Shown one piece after another: positions 1 through 12,252 of a stretch of 64,000 nt of DNA. The notes under the pieces are model-generated. The model was not told the origin of the DNA and did no database searches. It saw only the letters and a list, made by a program, of their open reading frames with translations. The stretch is from Ascarosepion bandense. Lineage: Eukaryota; Mollusca; Cephalopoda; Sepiida; Sepiidae. The stretch lies in assembly GCA_037127315.1 (NCBI GenBank), contig JBBBDQ010001684.1:3918501-3982500 (forward strand), written 5' to 3'. How positions within the stretch are numbered: position 1 is the first letter of the stretch; each line of letters starts with the position of its first letter. The position numbers were made by a program, and so were the translations under genes.

Positions 1-65
1 ATCAAATTATGTATATTATTATTCTTTTTAAAGACAGTGCATTTAAGGGTACATAAACCACCCCA

Positions 66-366
66 GATGTGCGTTGTGGTATAGTGGATATCGGCTCGGA
101 ACGAGAAACCGGGGAGCCGAGTTCGAATTCCAGTTGAATCCACTTACGCGCAAATACCCTTGGGAAAGGTATTAATCCATCTCTTCCTTCCAGTTATGGG
201 TTAAATAGCAGGATATATTGGGTTCTATAACCTTGGTCGGCAACCAGTCTACTGCAGAAAGCAATGGCAATCTACTGCGGGATAATCTTCTGCCCAGTCA
301 GTCATGTGTCTTTTGAGACATGATCGCCAAGCATGTATCACGTATGGCACTTAACTGACTGACTGA
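66..366 (+). mobile_element. tRNA-derived SINE (family SINE1), full length
   Basis: About 300 bp with a tRNA-like head: an A-box-like segment (TGGTATAGTGG) and a B-box-like segment (AGTTCGAATTCC) spaced as in Pol III type 2 promoters. A body shared by more than ten other copies in this window follows, including a segment reading GTCTACTGCAGAAAGCAATGG. The 3' end is a short CTGA/CTGACTGA repeat. No protein is encoded; retroposition would depend on a LINE. I name the family SINE1 for this annotation. A relation to the Ceph-SINEs described from squid and cuttlefish is possible but unchecked. Confidence 0.85.
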
Positions 367-619
367 AACCACCCCATAATAATAAAGTGGATCAACATTT
401 TCATAATATCGGAGTTTTTGCAGTGACATGACACGCATGGAATGGTGTACCTGCAAGCATCTCTAGTGGGCAATCCCGAGGCTACACTGTGTTGCAGTCT
501 GCACCATTTGCTTTTCAACACATGTCACATTTTATAACCAACTGATACTACTATTACTCTAGACCTTTTCCATACCAAAAGAACAAACTATGACTATAAG
601 CAACCAAAGATATTAAACT

Positions 620-1560
620 AATCCTAACCCCTACAAAATTCACCTGAACTCTTCAACTTTCTTTTTCTCAAGTATTCATGATATTTGTACCAACTTCTGC
701 AGTGTAAAATCATTCTTCTTTGAAAAGTTCTCAGACATTCTTGCTCCCTGCAAAACTAATCTTAACTCTGTAATCACCTCCTCTGATTTCTCAATTCCTG
801 GTTATTTTCCTCTCTTTAGGAAGGACTCTAATGTCAATGTTCATGGTCTGGGAGTTTATGTCTGTGAACATCTCCTTCTGCCTAGGGATTTCTTTCTTGA
901 ATCCCCAGACCATCTCTCTCTACTCAACTCAGTCAGCTATCTCTTCTTTATCTACCACTCCTCTTCTTCTTATAACTGTTGCATGCTAGATAGTATTTCT
1001 GATAATACAGACAAGTTCATTTCCCTACGTCCTTCTGCAAATATATTTGTGTTTGGTGACTTTTCTTGGTACCCCAACCACATGAGGCCTAGTGAGTGAT
1101 ATATGCATAACCCCATCTCTGGTCTCCGGCATCATTTTTAAATGAAACTCCCACAAAGCAAGCAGAGGTGGAGGGATCATCATCTTAAAGAAATAATCTT
1201 CCAAGCTGGCTCCAGTCCTCTCTAAACTCACCAATTATTGCCTTTCTGCTTCCTGCTTTCCAACTTGTTGGAAGTCCTCATCTGTAGTTCCTGTTTTTAA
1301 AAAGTTTTGAAAACCTTCTGACCCTTTTAACTATTGCTCCATTAGCCTCCTACTGCTATTTGGCAAAGTATTCAAAGCTCTAATCAATGCTTAAGTGGTT
1401 AAGCATCTTACCTCTCAAGATTTATTCTCTGACAAACAATATGGATTTCTTGTGCACATCATGTACAGCATGACCTGCTTCAAGCTTTTCTCTAATTCAT
1501 GAGATTGTATGTTCCGTAGGTGGATCTGAATGAAACTATCTTTAATACTGTCCTTTGAAC
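620..1560 (+). pseudogene. Decayed CR1/L2-like LINE: endonuclease end and start of reverse transcriptase
   Basis: Translating the plus strand in shifting frames gives the end of an apurinic-type endonuclease around 780-1090, including a stretch reading ANIFVFGDFSWYPNH, where families have a GDFN motif. A large gap follows. From about 1255 come the first RT blocks, recognisable as SSVVPVFKK, then a FNYCSISLL segment (families: NYRPISLL), and SDKQYGFL near 1425-1450. Stops and frameshifts are frequent and the part between the two domains is lost. Clade placement (CR1/L2/jockey group) is by resemblance of these blocks. The copy is old and non-functional. Confidence 0.6.
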
Positions 1561-1574
1561 TCCTACTGCATTTT

Positions 1575-1675
1575 TACACTATGTGACATAAACAAAACTA
1601 ATGTGTAAATATAAAAGAAAGCAAGTTAACTTGAGCTATACACTGCAAAAGTGTGTATACATTTTTGGAGACAGC
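1575..1675 (-). mobile_element. Solitary mariner end fragment
   Basis: About 95 bp matching, in reverse complement, the terminal segment of the mariner fragment at 57548 (shared words include TTGACTTGAGCTATACACT and TGTATACATTTTT). The outer end carries a degenerate terminal repeat. No transposase sequence is attached. Confidence 0.5.
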
Positions 1676-1696
1676 TGTATAATATATAGTTAGATG

Positions 1697-1757
<61 letters not shown>
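1697..1757. repeat. (TA)n microsatellite
   Basis: About 60 bp of nearly pure TA dinucleotide. Confidence 0.95.
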
Positions 1758-1759
<2 letters not shown>

Positions 1760-2790
1760 TATATTAATAGCCTACAATATCTAGGCGAACTTTAGTTTTC
1801 CAGACAATTTGAAACCAGATTCATTTTCATCAAAATCTCTGGGGTGGGAAAATGCAATTATATGCCACCAATTACAAACTTTCTGTACTTCTGAGAGGAA
1901 TCCTTATTCTTCAAAGTGTTTTTCAAATAATTGATCCCATTATATTTTAGATTAGCATTAGAAATATTGCACAAACAAAAGGCAATAATCATACAGACAG
2001 CAGCGCACATGTCATCCTCCAGAAATGGAAAACAAGTGTCAGCACTTGGAATGTGTCAGTCTGGAAAAATAATAAACAGGTTTGCATGTTACCAATTGGC
2101 AGTTATTTGATATGTTTTTGGACCTGTCATTGTCAAATGGTTTTTGTTCTAAGGCACAGGTTGCCATCATTTCATGAAAATAGGGACTGCTATTTTTGAA
2201 AACAACTGTCAGTAAACACAGCCTTTACTGCAGAATTAACTCATTTTGTTCTGAACTGAGATTACCTATGCACACCAAAAGCTTTTGATGACCTTTGCAC
2301 CTGATACCATAATCAAAAACTTGACATGTTTCCACACACTCATTGTTAGATGTTCTTCTGACTTATTTCTGCTGAATAACTTAACAGTAGAGAAATATAG
2401 GGCAGCCCAATTGTACATTGTTCATTCTACTAAGTCTACAAGAAAATCAAGTGTTCAATGTACCCAGACTACAAGGGTCCCTTGCGAGAAATATTGTCAC
2501 ACACAACACAGCGAACCAAGTTTCTTAGCAGCAGACACCTAGCAATTGATTCAATATCATCTTTGTTCTATTTTAGATCACTAATATATGAGGCAGTAAT
2601 TTCTATAATGATGAGATGTAAATGTGAGCCTAGTTCATGGGATTTAACGTTCTTATTGAGATAAAGCAAGTAATAATTAACAATTTTTTGGAGTTTAATA
2701 AATCCAATTTTGGCAGCATAATTAGCTACAATAAGCTTAATCTGTTTCTTTCTTCTCACTTTCTTTTACTACCTTTTGTTGGAGTCAAGT
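1760..2790. other. No recognisable feature
   Basis: AT-rich DNA. Short open frames here (for example plus 2285-2542) show no family motif and no coding-like composition. Near 2755-2785 there is a short run resembling the minus strand of the RTE family, directly before the plus-strand RTE piece that starts near 2795. Confidence 0.5.
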
Positions 2791-2794
2791 AAAG

Positions 2795-3425
2795 TGAGAA
2801 GAAAGGACTAAATATCAGTAATAGGAGGACAATGTATGGTTATCAGCAAAAGTAACAACTCAAAACATGAATTGAAAATTGGAGATATCAGAATCAAGTA
2901 CAAAAATTTAAATTTCTAGAAAGTGTTTTGAAAAGGATGAAAAACGTGATACTGAAATCTGAAGGTACATTGATGCCTTTCAAAAAATAAACAAAGTATT
3001 ATGAAATAATAAAAGCTTGTTAGAAACAAAGGAAAGAGTACTGACTTGTTATGAAATATCAGTCCTCCTATATGGCAGCGAATGCTGGACAATATCCTCA
3101 CAGACGAAGAATACACTTGAAGTAAAAAAAAATGTGGTTCTACAGAATGATGCTGAGGATATCATGGACCAAACATTTGAGCAATGACAAAGTTTTTGAA
3201 AAAATGGAAAGAAAGAACAGTCATACTTCAGATAATAAAGAAAGAATGACATTTCTAGGGCACATAATGAGTAAAGAGAGCTTAGAAAATTTGACATTGA
3301 CAAGAAGACATATTGAAAATAAGAGAAAAAGTAGGGAATAACCTTTCTAACAAGATTGTGTAAATGTTTGGCAGAACAGGGATTAGGAGAGATAGCAAAA
3401 AGACAAAGCTTCAGTTCTCAAGTTA
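2795..3425 (+). pseudogene. RTE-type LINE fragment, C-terminal part
   Basis: Matches, in broken frames, the C-terminal half of the RTE copy at 36301-39107: KFKFLESVL (family KFKYLGSVL), then MWFYRMMLRISWTKHLSND from 3132, and MTFLGHIMSKESLENLTLT near 3246-3300. It lacks the RT catalytic core and contains several stops and frameshifts. Confidence 0.75.
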
Positions 3426-3480
3426 ATATTTGGATTTTGTAGCAACTTGTAGTGTTGAGTGAAACTACTCCCAGCACAGC

Positions 3481-3587
3481 CTATTCTATGTTTAATTGCC
3501 TCATCTCCAATACTAAATTCTATGTTTAATTGCCTCATCTCCAATACTAAATTCTATGTTTAATTGCCTCATCTCCAATACGAAATT
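3481..3587. repeat. 34-bp tandem repeat, three units
   Basis: Three nearly identical copies of a 34-bp unit (containing TCTATGTTTAATTGCCTC), almost without divergence. Neighbouring sequence 3590-4020 shows nothing recognisable. Confidence 0.95.
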
Positions 3588-4022
3588 TGTTATAACTGAT
3601 CCATGCACTGAGGTATTTGTAGTATTTACAATTAATTAATTCCTTATTCTGAATTTTTATCACTAATAAAAAATAAAATAAAATAATTACTGTCAAAAAA
3701 GAAAGAAAATAAATATAAAGGCCTGTGAAAATGAGATATTTGCCTTCAGTTTTAACTAGTAAGAATCATACAGATATCTTCCCCATCAGTCATGTAGACA
3801 TTGCTGCCATCAGCCAAGATTGATAGAGACACTGATTGGTATCACAGATCAATCACTGCACTTCTAAAGTCACAATCACAAGTTTTGTAAGTCATTAGGG
3901 TTATAGGGGCTTGACATATACGGCAGCAACAGTAGAAGTAACATGTCAATATAGCCTGCTGGAGCCCAATCCTCTCCGCCTGCCTGGGTTGAATCAATTT
4001 TCTTTCTCCTAGACAAGTTGCC

Positions 4023-4312
4023 ATCCATGGCTATAGAACCCAGTCTGTCCTATTTACCTATAGTTGGAGAGAGAAGAGAGAGATTTATACCTTTCCCAAG
4101 ACTATTAGCATGTAATTGAATGTAATAAACTTGATTAGAATTCAATCTGTCCTATTATTTAACCCATAATTGGAGGGAAGAAACGGATTAATACCTTTCC
4201 CAAGGGTATTTGCATGTAAGTGAATGCAAGGAATTCAACTGGAACTCATACTCGGCTTCTTCAATTTCTCATTCCGAATCTATATCCACTGCACCACAAT
4301 GCACATCCACCT
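4023..4312 (-). mobile_element. SINE1, two overlapping partial copies
   Basis: The head and first half of SINE1 lie at about 4143-4312 in reverse orientation, ending with the complement of the tRNA-like head. Directly next to it, 4023-4140, a second more diverged piece covers the same middle part (the shared word GTCTGTCCTATT occurs in both). Either a nested insertion or a local duplication. Confidence 0.7.
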
Positions 4313-4511
4313 TAGAATATAACTTTACCTAATTTCTCTTGCTTTTCATAAGCTGAAAATGATCACAGTTGTAACATCTTTCTCAGATAGGGTATCTTAT
4401 GGTGATGTGACATGCATAATTCTATTCTGAATACTAAATAAAGTTGTGTTAAAAAATTCTGAGTTTTGCTTCATACATATATTTGATTTTTAGATTAATC
4501 TGAGCTTCCTA

Positions 4512-5095
4512 CTTTTTTATGTGCTGTGTTCCTTCAGAACATAGGCGATCATGGCCCTCCACATCTTTCTGTCCATTATAGTTCTTAAAATATTTTGTCA
4601 TTATTTCTCCCAAAACCTGCTCTGCTATTCATTTGATTAAGCCCATCAAGTATGTCATGCACTGTTTTCCTTGTTCTTCTTTTACCTCTATTTGCCTTGT
4701 GAGTATCAGATTCCCCAAGCCCTCTCTCCTCATTATGTGTCCCAGAAACTTCAACTGTCTCTTTCCTCTTTGTTTTTATTCTCACTAAAACCTTGTTGTT
4801 GCTCACATGTTTGGTCCATGATACCCTCAGCATACTTCTGTAGAATGACATTTCTGTTGCTTCAAGTCTTTCCTTCATTTTTGAGGAGATTGTCCAGCAT
4901 TTGCTGCCATATAGAAGGGCAGATATCACATGACAATGAAATTTTCCTGCTTTTCTCATTACTCTGCTTAGGTTTTGGAATGCATCCTTGGCTATCCCAA
5001 TGTGCCTTTAGATCTCAGTGCTGCACTTTTTGTCCTCTGTTAGAACACTTCCCAGGTATTTAAATTTCTGTACCTACTTGATTTTAGTATTCTTA
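4512..5095 (-). pseudogene. RTE-type LINE fragment, C-terminal part
   Basis: On the minus strand a 124-codon frame (4585-4959) reads LLYGSKCWTISSKMKERLEA and FYRSMLRVSWTKHVSN, the same C-terminal region as the RTE copies at 15 kb, 38.6 kb and 53.7 kb. Frame changes occur on both sides; further blocks lie at 4512-4585 (3' end) and 4960-5095. The 5' two thirds are missing. Confidence 0.8.
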
Positions 5096-5358
5096 AATGT
5101 TTTATGCTAATAACAAAGAAAGTGCATGAATGATGTAATCCTTTGTGTAGATAAGGACAACTTTCTGTGTAGTTATTTGTGGTTGTGGAGTATATCATGA
5201 CATCTTTAGTTGCATGAATTATTGCATGTTGGATATGGTCTTTAAAGAACAAAATTTCTCTTTCTATGAGAATGGGTAAAAATTATAAAAAAGAAAATCT
5301 CAAATGATTTTCTAAGCTACAAAACCAGTTGAAACACTAGAAACTTGAAAGAAATCAT

Positions 5359-5966
5359 GGTAAATTTTCGTTTTAGGTGCCGATGACTTTTCCCCCTTCA
5401 AATTTATCCAAAATAGCATTATTTCTGTGCAAATGTATACACTGAACTCAAATCAACAATTAGTTATTGAAGAAACTTACCTTTGTTTATCTAAATGTCC
5501 ATAAAAAAACAAACTATATTTCACACTTTTTCCCTCCCATAACTCTCATGAAGTCATGTAATTGACTGTAGAATGATGTTCTATGTAGGCAGCAATTTTG
5601 GTCAAATTTCGTCCTTTACTGAAACTTCCGGTGATGTACTTCCTGTTTTGAGAGTAATAAGCATAGAAATTCAATAGCGCATTACTTTAATTGCCGAGGC
5701 TATCAGTAAATGAAGAAAAATCTGCCAAAATTCGATCACATGCGCAGTCCGTCATTCTGCAGTTAATTGCAAAACTTCATGAGAGTTACGGGAGAAAAAG
5801 TGCAAGATATCGTTCATTTCTTTATGGACATTTAGATAAAAAAAGGTAAGTTTCTTCAATAACTAACACTTGATTTGAGTTCAGCATATACATTTGCACA
5901 GAGATAATGCTATTTTGGATAAATTTGAAGGGGAAAAGTGACAGGACTTAAAATGAAAATTTACTG
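5359..5966. mobile_element. Foldback element with ~270-bp inverted arms
   Basis: The left arm (5359 to about 5630) reappears in reverse complement as the right arm (about 5690 to 5966). Paired landmarks: AAATTTATCCAAAATAGCAT and its complement near 5395/5925, AGTTATTGAAGAAACTTACC near 5460/5855, and TAACTCTCATGAAGT near 5540/5780. Arms differ at perhaps 15-20% of sites with small indels; the loop is short (roughly 60 bp). No transposase is encoded. This is the structure of a foldback MITE, or of two copies of one element inserted head to head. Confidence 0.85.
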
Positions 5967-5969
5967 ATA

Positions 5970-6690
5970 TCATTGCTTAAGATGGTAGTTGATATATAAG
6001 TGAACAAAGGTTGCTCCTCCAATTGTCAAGAAAATTCAAGGGAAGAAAGAAAGCCAAACATCTTGATAATCAAGACAGGATGTTATCTTTTACTACAGCA
6101 CAAGAAGCTCTATCTAATTTCTAAACACTTTGCCAAGTTGGAAGAGACACTGTTTTGAAGATATAATGACCAGCTCCAACAAATATTTGACTTTTTCTCC
6201 CTTTAATTTTTCTTTCATGTTTTCCATTCCAGTAAGTTTTGTTCTAAAATATACTCTTGGTGGACCTTGTATCTGCCTAAAAGAAATTTTGGTTCTCAAA
6301 GGAATATTTGACAACTATTGTGTTCAATCTATGTTTGGATTTGTGTTCCTGTCAATTTCATTACAGTGCCATTTGTAATTTCATAAAAAACATTGACATA
6401 TGCTTGAATTCAATGGAAAATTTCTTTCAAACTGTGATATGTTAACAACTAGGTAGACAAACTTTATCGATCAAATTTAATTAAAAATAAAAAGTTTGAA
6501 TATAGAAATATGTAGAGAGACATAAGAATCAACACAGCATAGTGAGTGTCAGTTACCATAATGTATCAGTTTCTATACAGAATTTGATGGATAAACTATC
6601 ATCTAAATAACACAAAAATGAAAATGACACTGATATCTCATTTTAACAGATATAGTTACCAAAATTACACAAAATATCTTGAAATACTAA
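5970..6690. other. No recognisable feature
   Basis: AT-rich DNA without repeats shared with the rest of the window that I could see. The short frames at 6114-6378 on both strands have no family motif. Confidence 0.5.
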
Positions 6691-7335
6691 AGAGTATATT
6701 TATTCAATAAAATCAACATTAGCTTCAACCATAGCCTCCAGATGACTTTGTAATCTGAATTTATTTTTGTTTAAGTTGGTGAATGGTGCCATAAGACTTG
6801 TCTTCAGTTCATCTTAGAAGAACTTCTGTTAGTCTTTTGCTCAACTGAGTCCCATATATAATAAACAAGGGGGTTGCAATCTAGGGATTTAGGTGGCCAT
6901 ATGTAAGGGGTAGTGTAGTCGCAGAAATTGTCTGACAGCCATGACTGAGTTCTCCTGCTTGTGTGGGATGGTGCAAAGTCTTCTTGCCAGACATAGGGTC
7001 TTCCAGCAAACCCCTTCTTGACCCACAGCAGCACTACCCCCTCCTCAAGCCATTTGGTGGAGGTCTTTGTTGAGTCTTAGGGAAGATGAAGAAGTATAAT
7101 GTTGCCATCATTACTAATCACTACAAACACCTTTCGTAATCACCATTAGACTCATCCAACTCTTTCTGAATCCTATGCACTGCTCTCAGATTCACACCCA
7201 AACACTCTGAAATATTAATATTGGAGCTTCTGGCATGAATGCCAAGAATACAGCATGCTGTTTTCAAATTTCTGGCAGAGTGAATTGCATCATGCTGTTC
7301 TTTTTCTCATAGGGGGTGCCCAACTGACCCTACTA
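6690..7335 (-). pseudogene. Internally deleted mariner-type transposase
   Basis: On the minus strand the N-terminal helix-turn-helix part (GVNLRAVHRIQKELDES, near 7200-7140) is followed almost directly by the C-terminal catalytic part (6804-7034: PYVWQEDFAPSHTSRRTQSW, then YIWPPKSLDCNPLVYYIW). The central region between them, including the first catalytic aspartate, is missing. The second aspartate is present in WQEDFAP; in the last block the usual NPLDYY reads NPLVYY, so the third acidic residue is lost. The frame also breaks between domains. Inactive; compare the copy at 13325-13985, whose deletion has a different junction. Confidence 0.75.
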
Positions 7336-7384
7336 TACTTTGCAGTCAACAAAATCAAAAACAAACAATGCACATGTATGAAAT

Positions 7385-7660
7385 CAAAAATATAAGAGTT
7401 GTAAGTTCAATACCAGGCTACAGCAGTGGTGAACAAGTAACTTGCAGAGTTAGTGGGAGATAATTCATGAATTCCAATTGAGCTTTATGCAAAAAATGAA
7501 GATGATATACCCAGTGATTCTAATAAAAGGTTTGGTTTGCAGTTCCTAGCATCTGAAGAAGGCCAGAGTGTACAATGGCCAAAACGTTATACAAATGGCA
7601 ACAAAGATGAGGACAATAGTCCGAATAATGTAAACACTGTAAATACTACTTTATCAATTT
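7385..7660 (+). mobile_element. SINE2 copy, head truncated
   Basis: Member of a second SINE-like family (called SINE2 here). It starts inside the tRNA-like head (GAGTTGTAAGTTCAATACC, a B-box-like stretch). It runs through ACCTGAAGAAGG-type sequence to the shared 3' part containing AAAGATGAGGACAATAGTC. Related copies lie at 28.1-28.6 kb and 31.0-31.4 kb. Confidence 0.65.
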
Positions 7661-8814
7661 CAGCTCTATTAAAGATGGGTTTTCATGTAGCAGAGACCTT
7701 AAAAAACAAAGACTCTGATTTCCTATATATGTGCTTCTGAATGGCACTTGTTGAAGAACAACAATTTTATCTTCTTCAAGTAGACCATTATCTATTTTAT
7801 ATATCCTCATAAGAATCAGCATTCTCTTCTTCCATTAGTTTGAGTGGCTCTTTAGTGAACAATAAAATTAAAAAATATAAAATATTCCCTCAAAGAAAAG
7901 CTTTCTAGTCATTTTCCTGAAACTGAAACAGATAAAGAGAGTCCAATAACACCTTTGGATAGAATAAGTTTTCAGCTTTAAAACACTAATTTTCTATGTC
8001 GTCTTTGCCATATATAGATTGTCAAATAAAAAAAATTCATATGGATTGCTTCAGGATCCTGATAATGAATTTAAATTATGAAATTATTAATTGCCTAAAT
8101 TATCTTGGGCAATGTGTAACAAATGAGCAGGATTCAGGTTTCTTAATGAAAATTAAGGTTTCTTAATTTTTTAATTAGAAAGGAATTGAAATATACCTTT
8201 ACTTGCCATTTCCCTTTGAAAGGTAAATGTAAATAAGAACAGTATGTGGTGGGGCGGGAGTACATGGAATTTTGAATTTGTTAAGTTAATTGCCACAAGC
8301 AATTAATCAGTGGGTAATTTTGAAAAATTTCCAAATGGTTTCTTGCCCAATTTACCCTTTTAAGGCTGGAAGTGGAGATCAAGTGATCAGTTATTACTTG
8401 GTAGTTTATTAATTGGCTGTTCAGAAAAAAGAAATAAAGAGAGGAAACAGAAGTAGAGAAATAGAAAGAAAATAAGAAGAGGAGTAGAATAAAGAATATG
8501 ATTGATTGATTGTTTATTTGTTTTACGAGCACATCAAAATACCTGTGGGTCATTTAATGTGGAAACTGGAGTTTTGGAATTTTTATTCAAGAATGTTTCT
8601 AACTGTTTCAAGCATTTGTGAGATTTTTTTAAAATTGTTTTCAGAATATCGCAAGTTGTATAATTTGGGAGTATTTCAATACCCAAGTTGTATGGTTCAA
8701 AGTTCAAGTTCTATTTTCTATAGAAGTTGAAAGTAGTTCCTTTTTTAGATATTTTGCTATTTGGGCAGTAGATACATTTTTGAAGAGCATGTTGAGATTT
8801 AATGCTTGGTAATA
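7661..8814. other. No recognisable feature
   Basis: AT-rich. A purine-rich stretch lies near 8420-8490 and a short TTGA repeat near 8500. Open frames here have no recognisable motif. Confidence 0.5.
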
Positions 8815-9125
8815 GTTGTGCGTTGTGGTACAGTGGATATCAGCTCAGAACAAGAAACTGGGGAGCCGAGCTCAAATTCCAGTTGAAGCCATTGTCTTCA
8901 CTTACGTGCAAATACCCTTGGGAAAGCTATTAATCCATCTCTTCCTTCCAGTTATGGGTTAAATAGCAGGAATGATTGGGTTCTATAGCCTTGGCTGGAA
9001 ACCAGTCTACCGCAGAAAGCAATGGCAACCTACTGTGGGATAATCTTCTGCCCAGTCAGTCATGTCTCTTTTGAGACATGATCGCCCAAGCGTGTATCAC
9101 GTATGGCACTTAACTGACTGACTGA
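8815..9125 (+). mobile_element. SINE1, full length
   Basis: Same head, body and CTGACTGACTGA-type tail as the copy at 66-366, with scattered substitutions. Its tail overlaps the C-terminus of the minus-strand LINE remnant, so it probably inserted there. Confidence 0.85.
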
Positions 9126-9134
9126 ATAGTTGCT

Positions 9135-10080
9135 ATGTATTTTTGTGTGCTTCTTGCATTCCATCAAGATATGCTTGACAGTGAGAAATTTGTTGCAGTG
9201 AGTACACCAAGTAGTTTCAGACTTGTGCGTGTGTGTTAGGTGAATGTATCCAGTTCTTATTCTGTTGAACACTATGTCTTGTTTATGGTCAGCCAATGTC
9301 TCTATATTCTCCTTTCTTATTGTCAACTGATGTTCATATAGTTTATTGCTTGGGAACATGTCTTAAATTGTGTACCATTTTCCTTTGATGTGTTGTGCAA
9401 TTTTGTTTTTATAATTGCTTTGATGAAGGTTATTTTAATTTTCATTGTCTCATTTGCCAGTTTCATGATTTCCATAGTTAGGAATCCAGGACAATATTAT
9501 TAACTGATGGCATTGAACTGATTTATTGAATATAGGGTTGATTTGTGTTCTTTTTTTTTTAATTGTTGTTAAATAAGATAGGGATTTAAAGAATATTATA
9601 AACTTCCTATCTTTTGAATTTTCTATCATTTTAAATGACATTTTAATGGCTTCTAAATTAGCTGAGTATTTACCATTCTATCCAGTGTTTTGCAAATGCA
9701 ACTTGTGAGTGCAATGTATCAGTAGTTCATGAGGTTAAAATGGTCTTTGACAAATTTAGGAATTGGAATAATGAAAGACACAAGTAACAATTTTGGAAAT
9801 TTGATTGAACACCATATATCATTGAAGATCTGAAGAAGTATTGAAAGAGATTTTTCTGGCAGTGAAAAAAATTGGTCATGAATTTGATCTGGACCAGTTG
9901 TCAGTAAATTTTGTTTGTTTTGTCCATCTTATTTAGGGCTTGATGAAACCAATCAGTTGATTGGATTGGGCCTCTTCAACCTCTCCTTCAAGCTCAATTA
10001 AGGGCCAAAGTGGTGTGTTGGAGTTTAGGAGTATATGTTTAGCCAAACTTCTTAGATCCTCAACCACCAGGATCCCATCA
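9135..10080 (-). pseudogene. Decayed I-like LINE: RT start and RNase H end
   Basis: Read on the minus strand from 10080 down, RT N-terminal blocks appear in shifting frames: an ALNKMDKT-like stretch, LPEKSLSILLQIFNDIWC (families: LLxIFNxIW), LVSFIIPIPK, then a remnant of NYRPIALTSCLCK. The middle of the RT is lost. At 9359-9140 comes the end of an RNase H-type domain: FNRIRTGYIHLTHTH, WCTHCNKFLTVKHILMECKK. The combination of RT and C-terminal RNase H with a CxxC...H..C knuckle points to the I/Nimb/jockey group. Many stops; old and inactive. A (T)n run interrupts it near 9553. Confidence 0.6.
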
Positions 10081-10084
10081 TCAA

Positions 10085-12250
10085 GCATTATGTGCCGCCA
10101 CCGTTAGCAAACAGGAATTTTACCCCTGAATAGGTGCAGTTGGTGTATTGTGAAGCCCCATTGAGAGAACAAAATAAAGGAATGGATGAATGGGAGAAGA
10201 GGGCAAGGAAGAAAGAGGTGGAGAGAGAAGAAAAGAAGAGAAAAAGAGAGTAATGGTTTGGCGGAGAAAAATAGAAAGAAATAAAAAAGAAGACACGTAA
10301 GAAAAGAAGCAAAAGAGGAAGGAAAAGTAAAAAGAAAGATAAATAGAGGAAGGATTAATAGGAGAAAGGGTAAAAAATTAGAGAGAGAGAGAGAGACTGA
10401 AAGGATAAAAGGAAGAAAAAAGGAAGAAGAGAGTAATTGTTTGGAGTTGTGGTTCTCTAAGTTTTTTCTCTAAGTTGCATTTTCAGAAGGAAAATTAGCT
10501 TGTGCCTTATGAAATTTAATGTGATAAAAAGTACACTTAAAAATTAAAAATAAAGAGAGAGCTAAAGGGATAATATCATGAATTTAAAGTCAGAACATTA
10601 CCATTGATAACTCTCTCCTCCAATTTACCACATTCTTAATAACTCTCTCCTCCAATTTACAAAATATATACTTACCACATTCTTAATACTTGATATAATG
10701 CAAAAATATCTCAGTAATAACAACGGTCAATTATTTACAACTATTTATACTGGAACTCACACATACAATTACAAGTAATCCATAATAATATTTTAAATTT
10801 AGAAATCATATTCATTTTTGGCATATGAATTTTTTGAAACTGTTTCTAAATGTGTGATTGTCATTTAATCATTCTGCTGAATGCACAAAGCACATTCCCC
10901 TGTTTAAGGACCACTAGTTTAGAAATAAAAAAATGGTAGGAAAAGAGTAAAATACTATGAAAAAAGCAGAGAGAAAGACATAAAGAAGAGAAGGATGGTT
11001 GAGAGAAGGTGAAAGAAAGATAAAAGAGGAGAATGGGTTAAAAGGAAATGGAGGAAATATGAAAGCAAACAATGGGGAAAAGAGAAGAAAAATAGGGGGT
11101 GTAAGTTTAGCGTTTCCTCAGGAGCAGGTGAAATGGGGAAAAAATGATGGATGAAAAAAAAGGGTACTTTGATTAGTAAGATTTTCTGAAGAGAAGTCTA
11201 TAAAAGCACGGTTGCTAGGGAAAAAGATTTAGGTTGGCTTTCATTTATCTTCTGCAGCAATTCATGCTGTGAGGCCTCCAAGAATTATGAATGGAATAAC
11301 ATCCAATGCTAAAAAGGAGATAGCAGAAACTTCTCTGCAAATTAATGTAGCACACTTTTATTCTACCCAGGTATTTGGTCTAATTAGCATCTGTGAAAAA
11401 AATGGCAGAAATTCTTCCAGCTGTGAAAGCAGATAAATCAATAATATATATACAAACACACACAGAGTATGTATATATATATATATATAATATAATTATA
11501 TGGTTATGTCAATTTTACATTGGGACATGGATATTTCTATGTTTCGAGATTAATTCTCATCATCAGGCAATGTTGGTGTGGTTGTGCAGATGATTTACAT
11601 TTAAATGACAAATACTTTCGGTTTACTGTGAATGTATATGGATGTTTTTTTTGTGTGTGTGTGGCTAATCAGAATGGAGATTCACTTTGGGGTTTAACCC
11701 CCAAAAATTTCTGTGCTAACCAACATTTTTCCTCCTCTTTTTTTCCTTTTTCCTTGACCCTATTCTTCTCTTGTCTATTTTCCTTCACATTTATCTGATC
11801 TTATCATTTTCCCTTCAGTTTTATTACATTTGATGTGATATTCCTTTTTTAGTAGTACCAATCTCCTTTCTTGTCCCCTTTAATTAAGGAAAAGATTTTT
11901 TCAAAAAAAACCCTCGAACTGCTATTTTTTCACTCCATCTATCAATTTGCTGTAAAGTTTATTATCCTGATACAAAGGGGGGAATTATTAAATATATATA
12001 TATATATACTTGTGGAACAATTTTCCCAGAGTATATGAATTCACTTTCAATCTTGGTAGAAATGTTAGTAGTGATAGTTTTTATCAACAACAGAGTGCAT
12101 AGGTTTGTTGATCCCAGACAAAAGTGCTGAGTCAGACATAAATTCTAAAATCTTTTTATAGATAGTATGCCATAAGGATGGGGGTGCAGCCAGAAATTCT
12201 GAAAAAAAGTTTGTGTATTTAGACAGTACTGTAAATGTGACTAATACTCT
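10085..12250. other. Low-complexity purine-rich tracts; otherwise nothing recognisable
   Basis: 10150-10430 and 10920-11110 are dominated by A and G (runs of GAGA, GAAAGA). A short repeated phrase with AACTCTCTCCTCCAATTTAC occurs twice near 10608 and 10640. A (TA)n run lies near 11470-11490 and another near 11992-12008. No gene-like frame. Confidence 0.6.
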
Positions 12251-12252
12251 GA

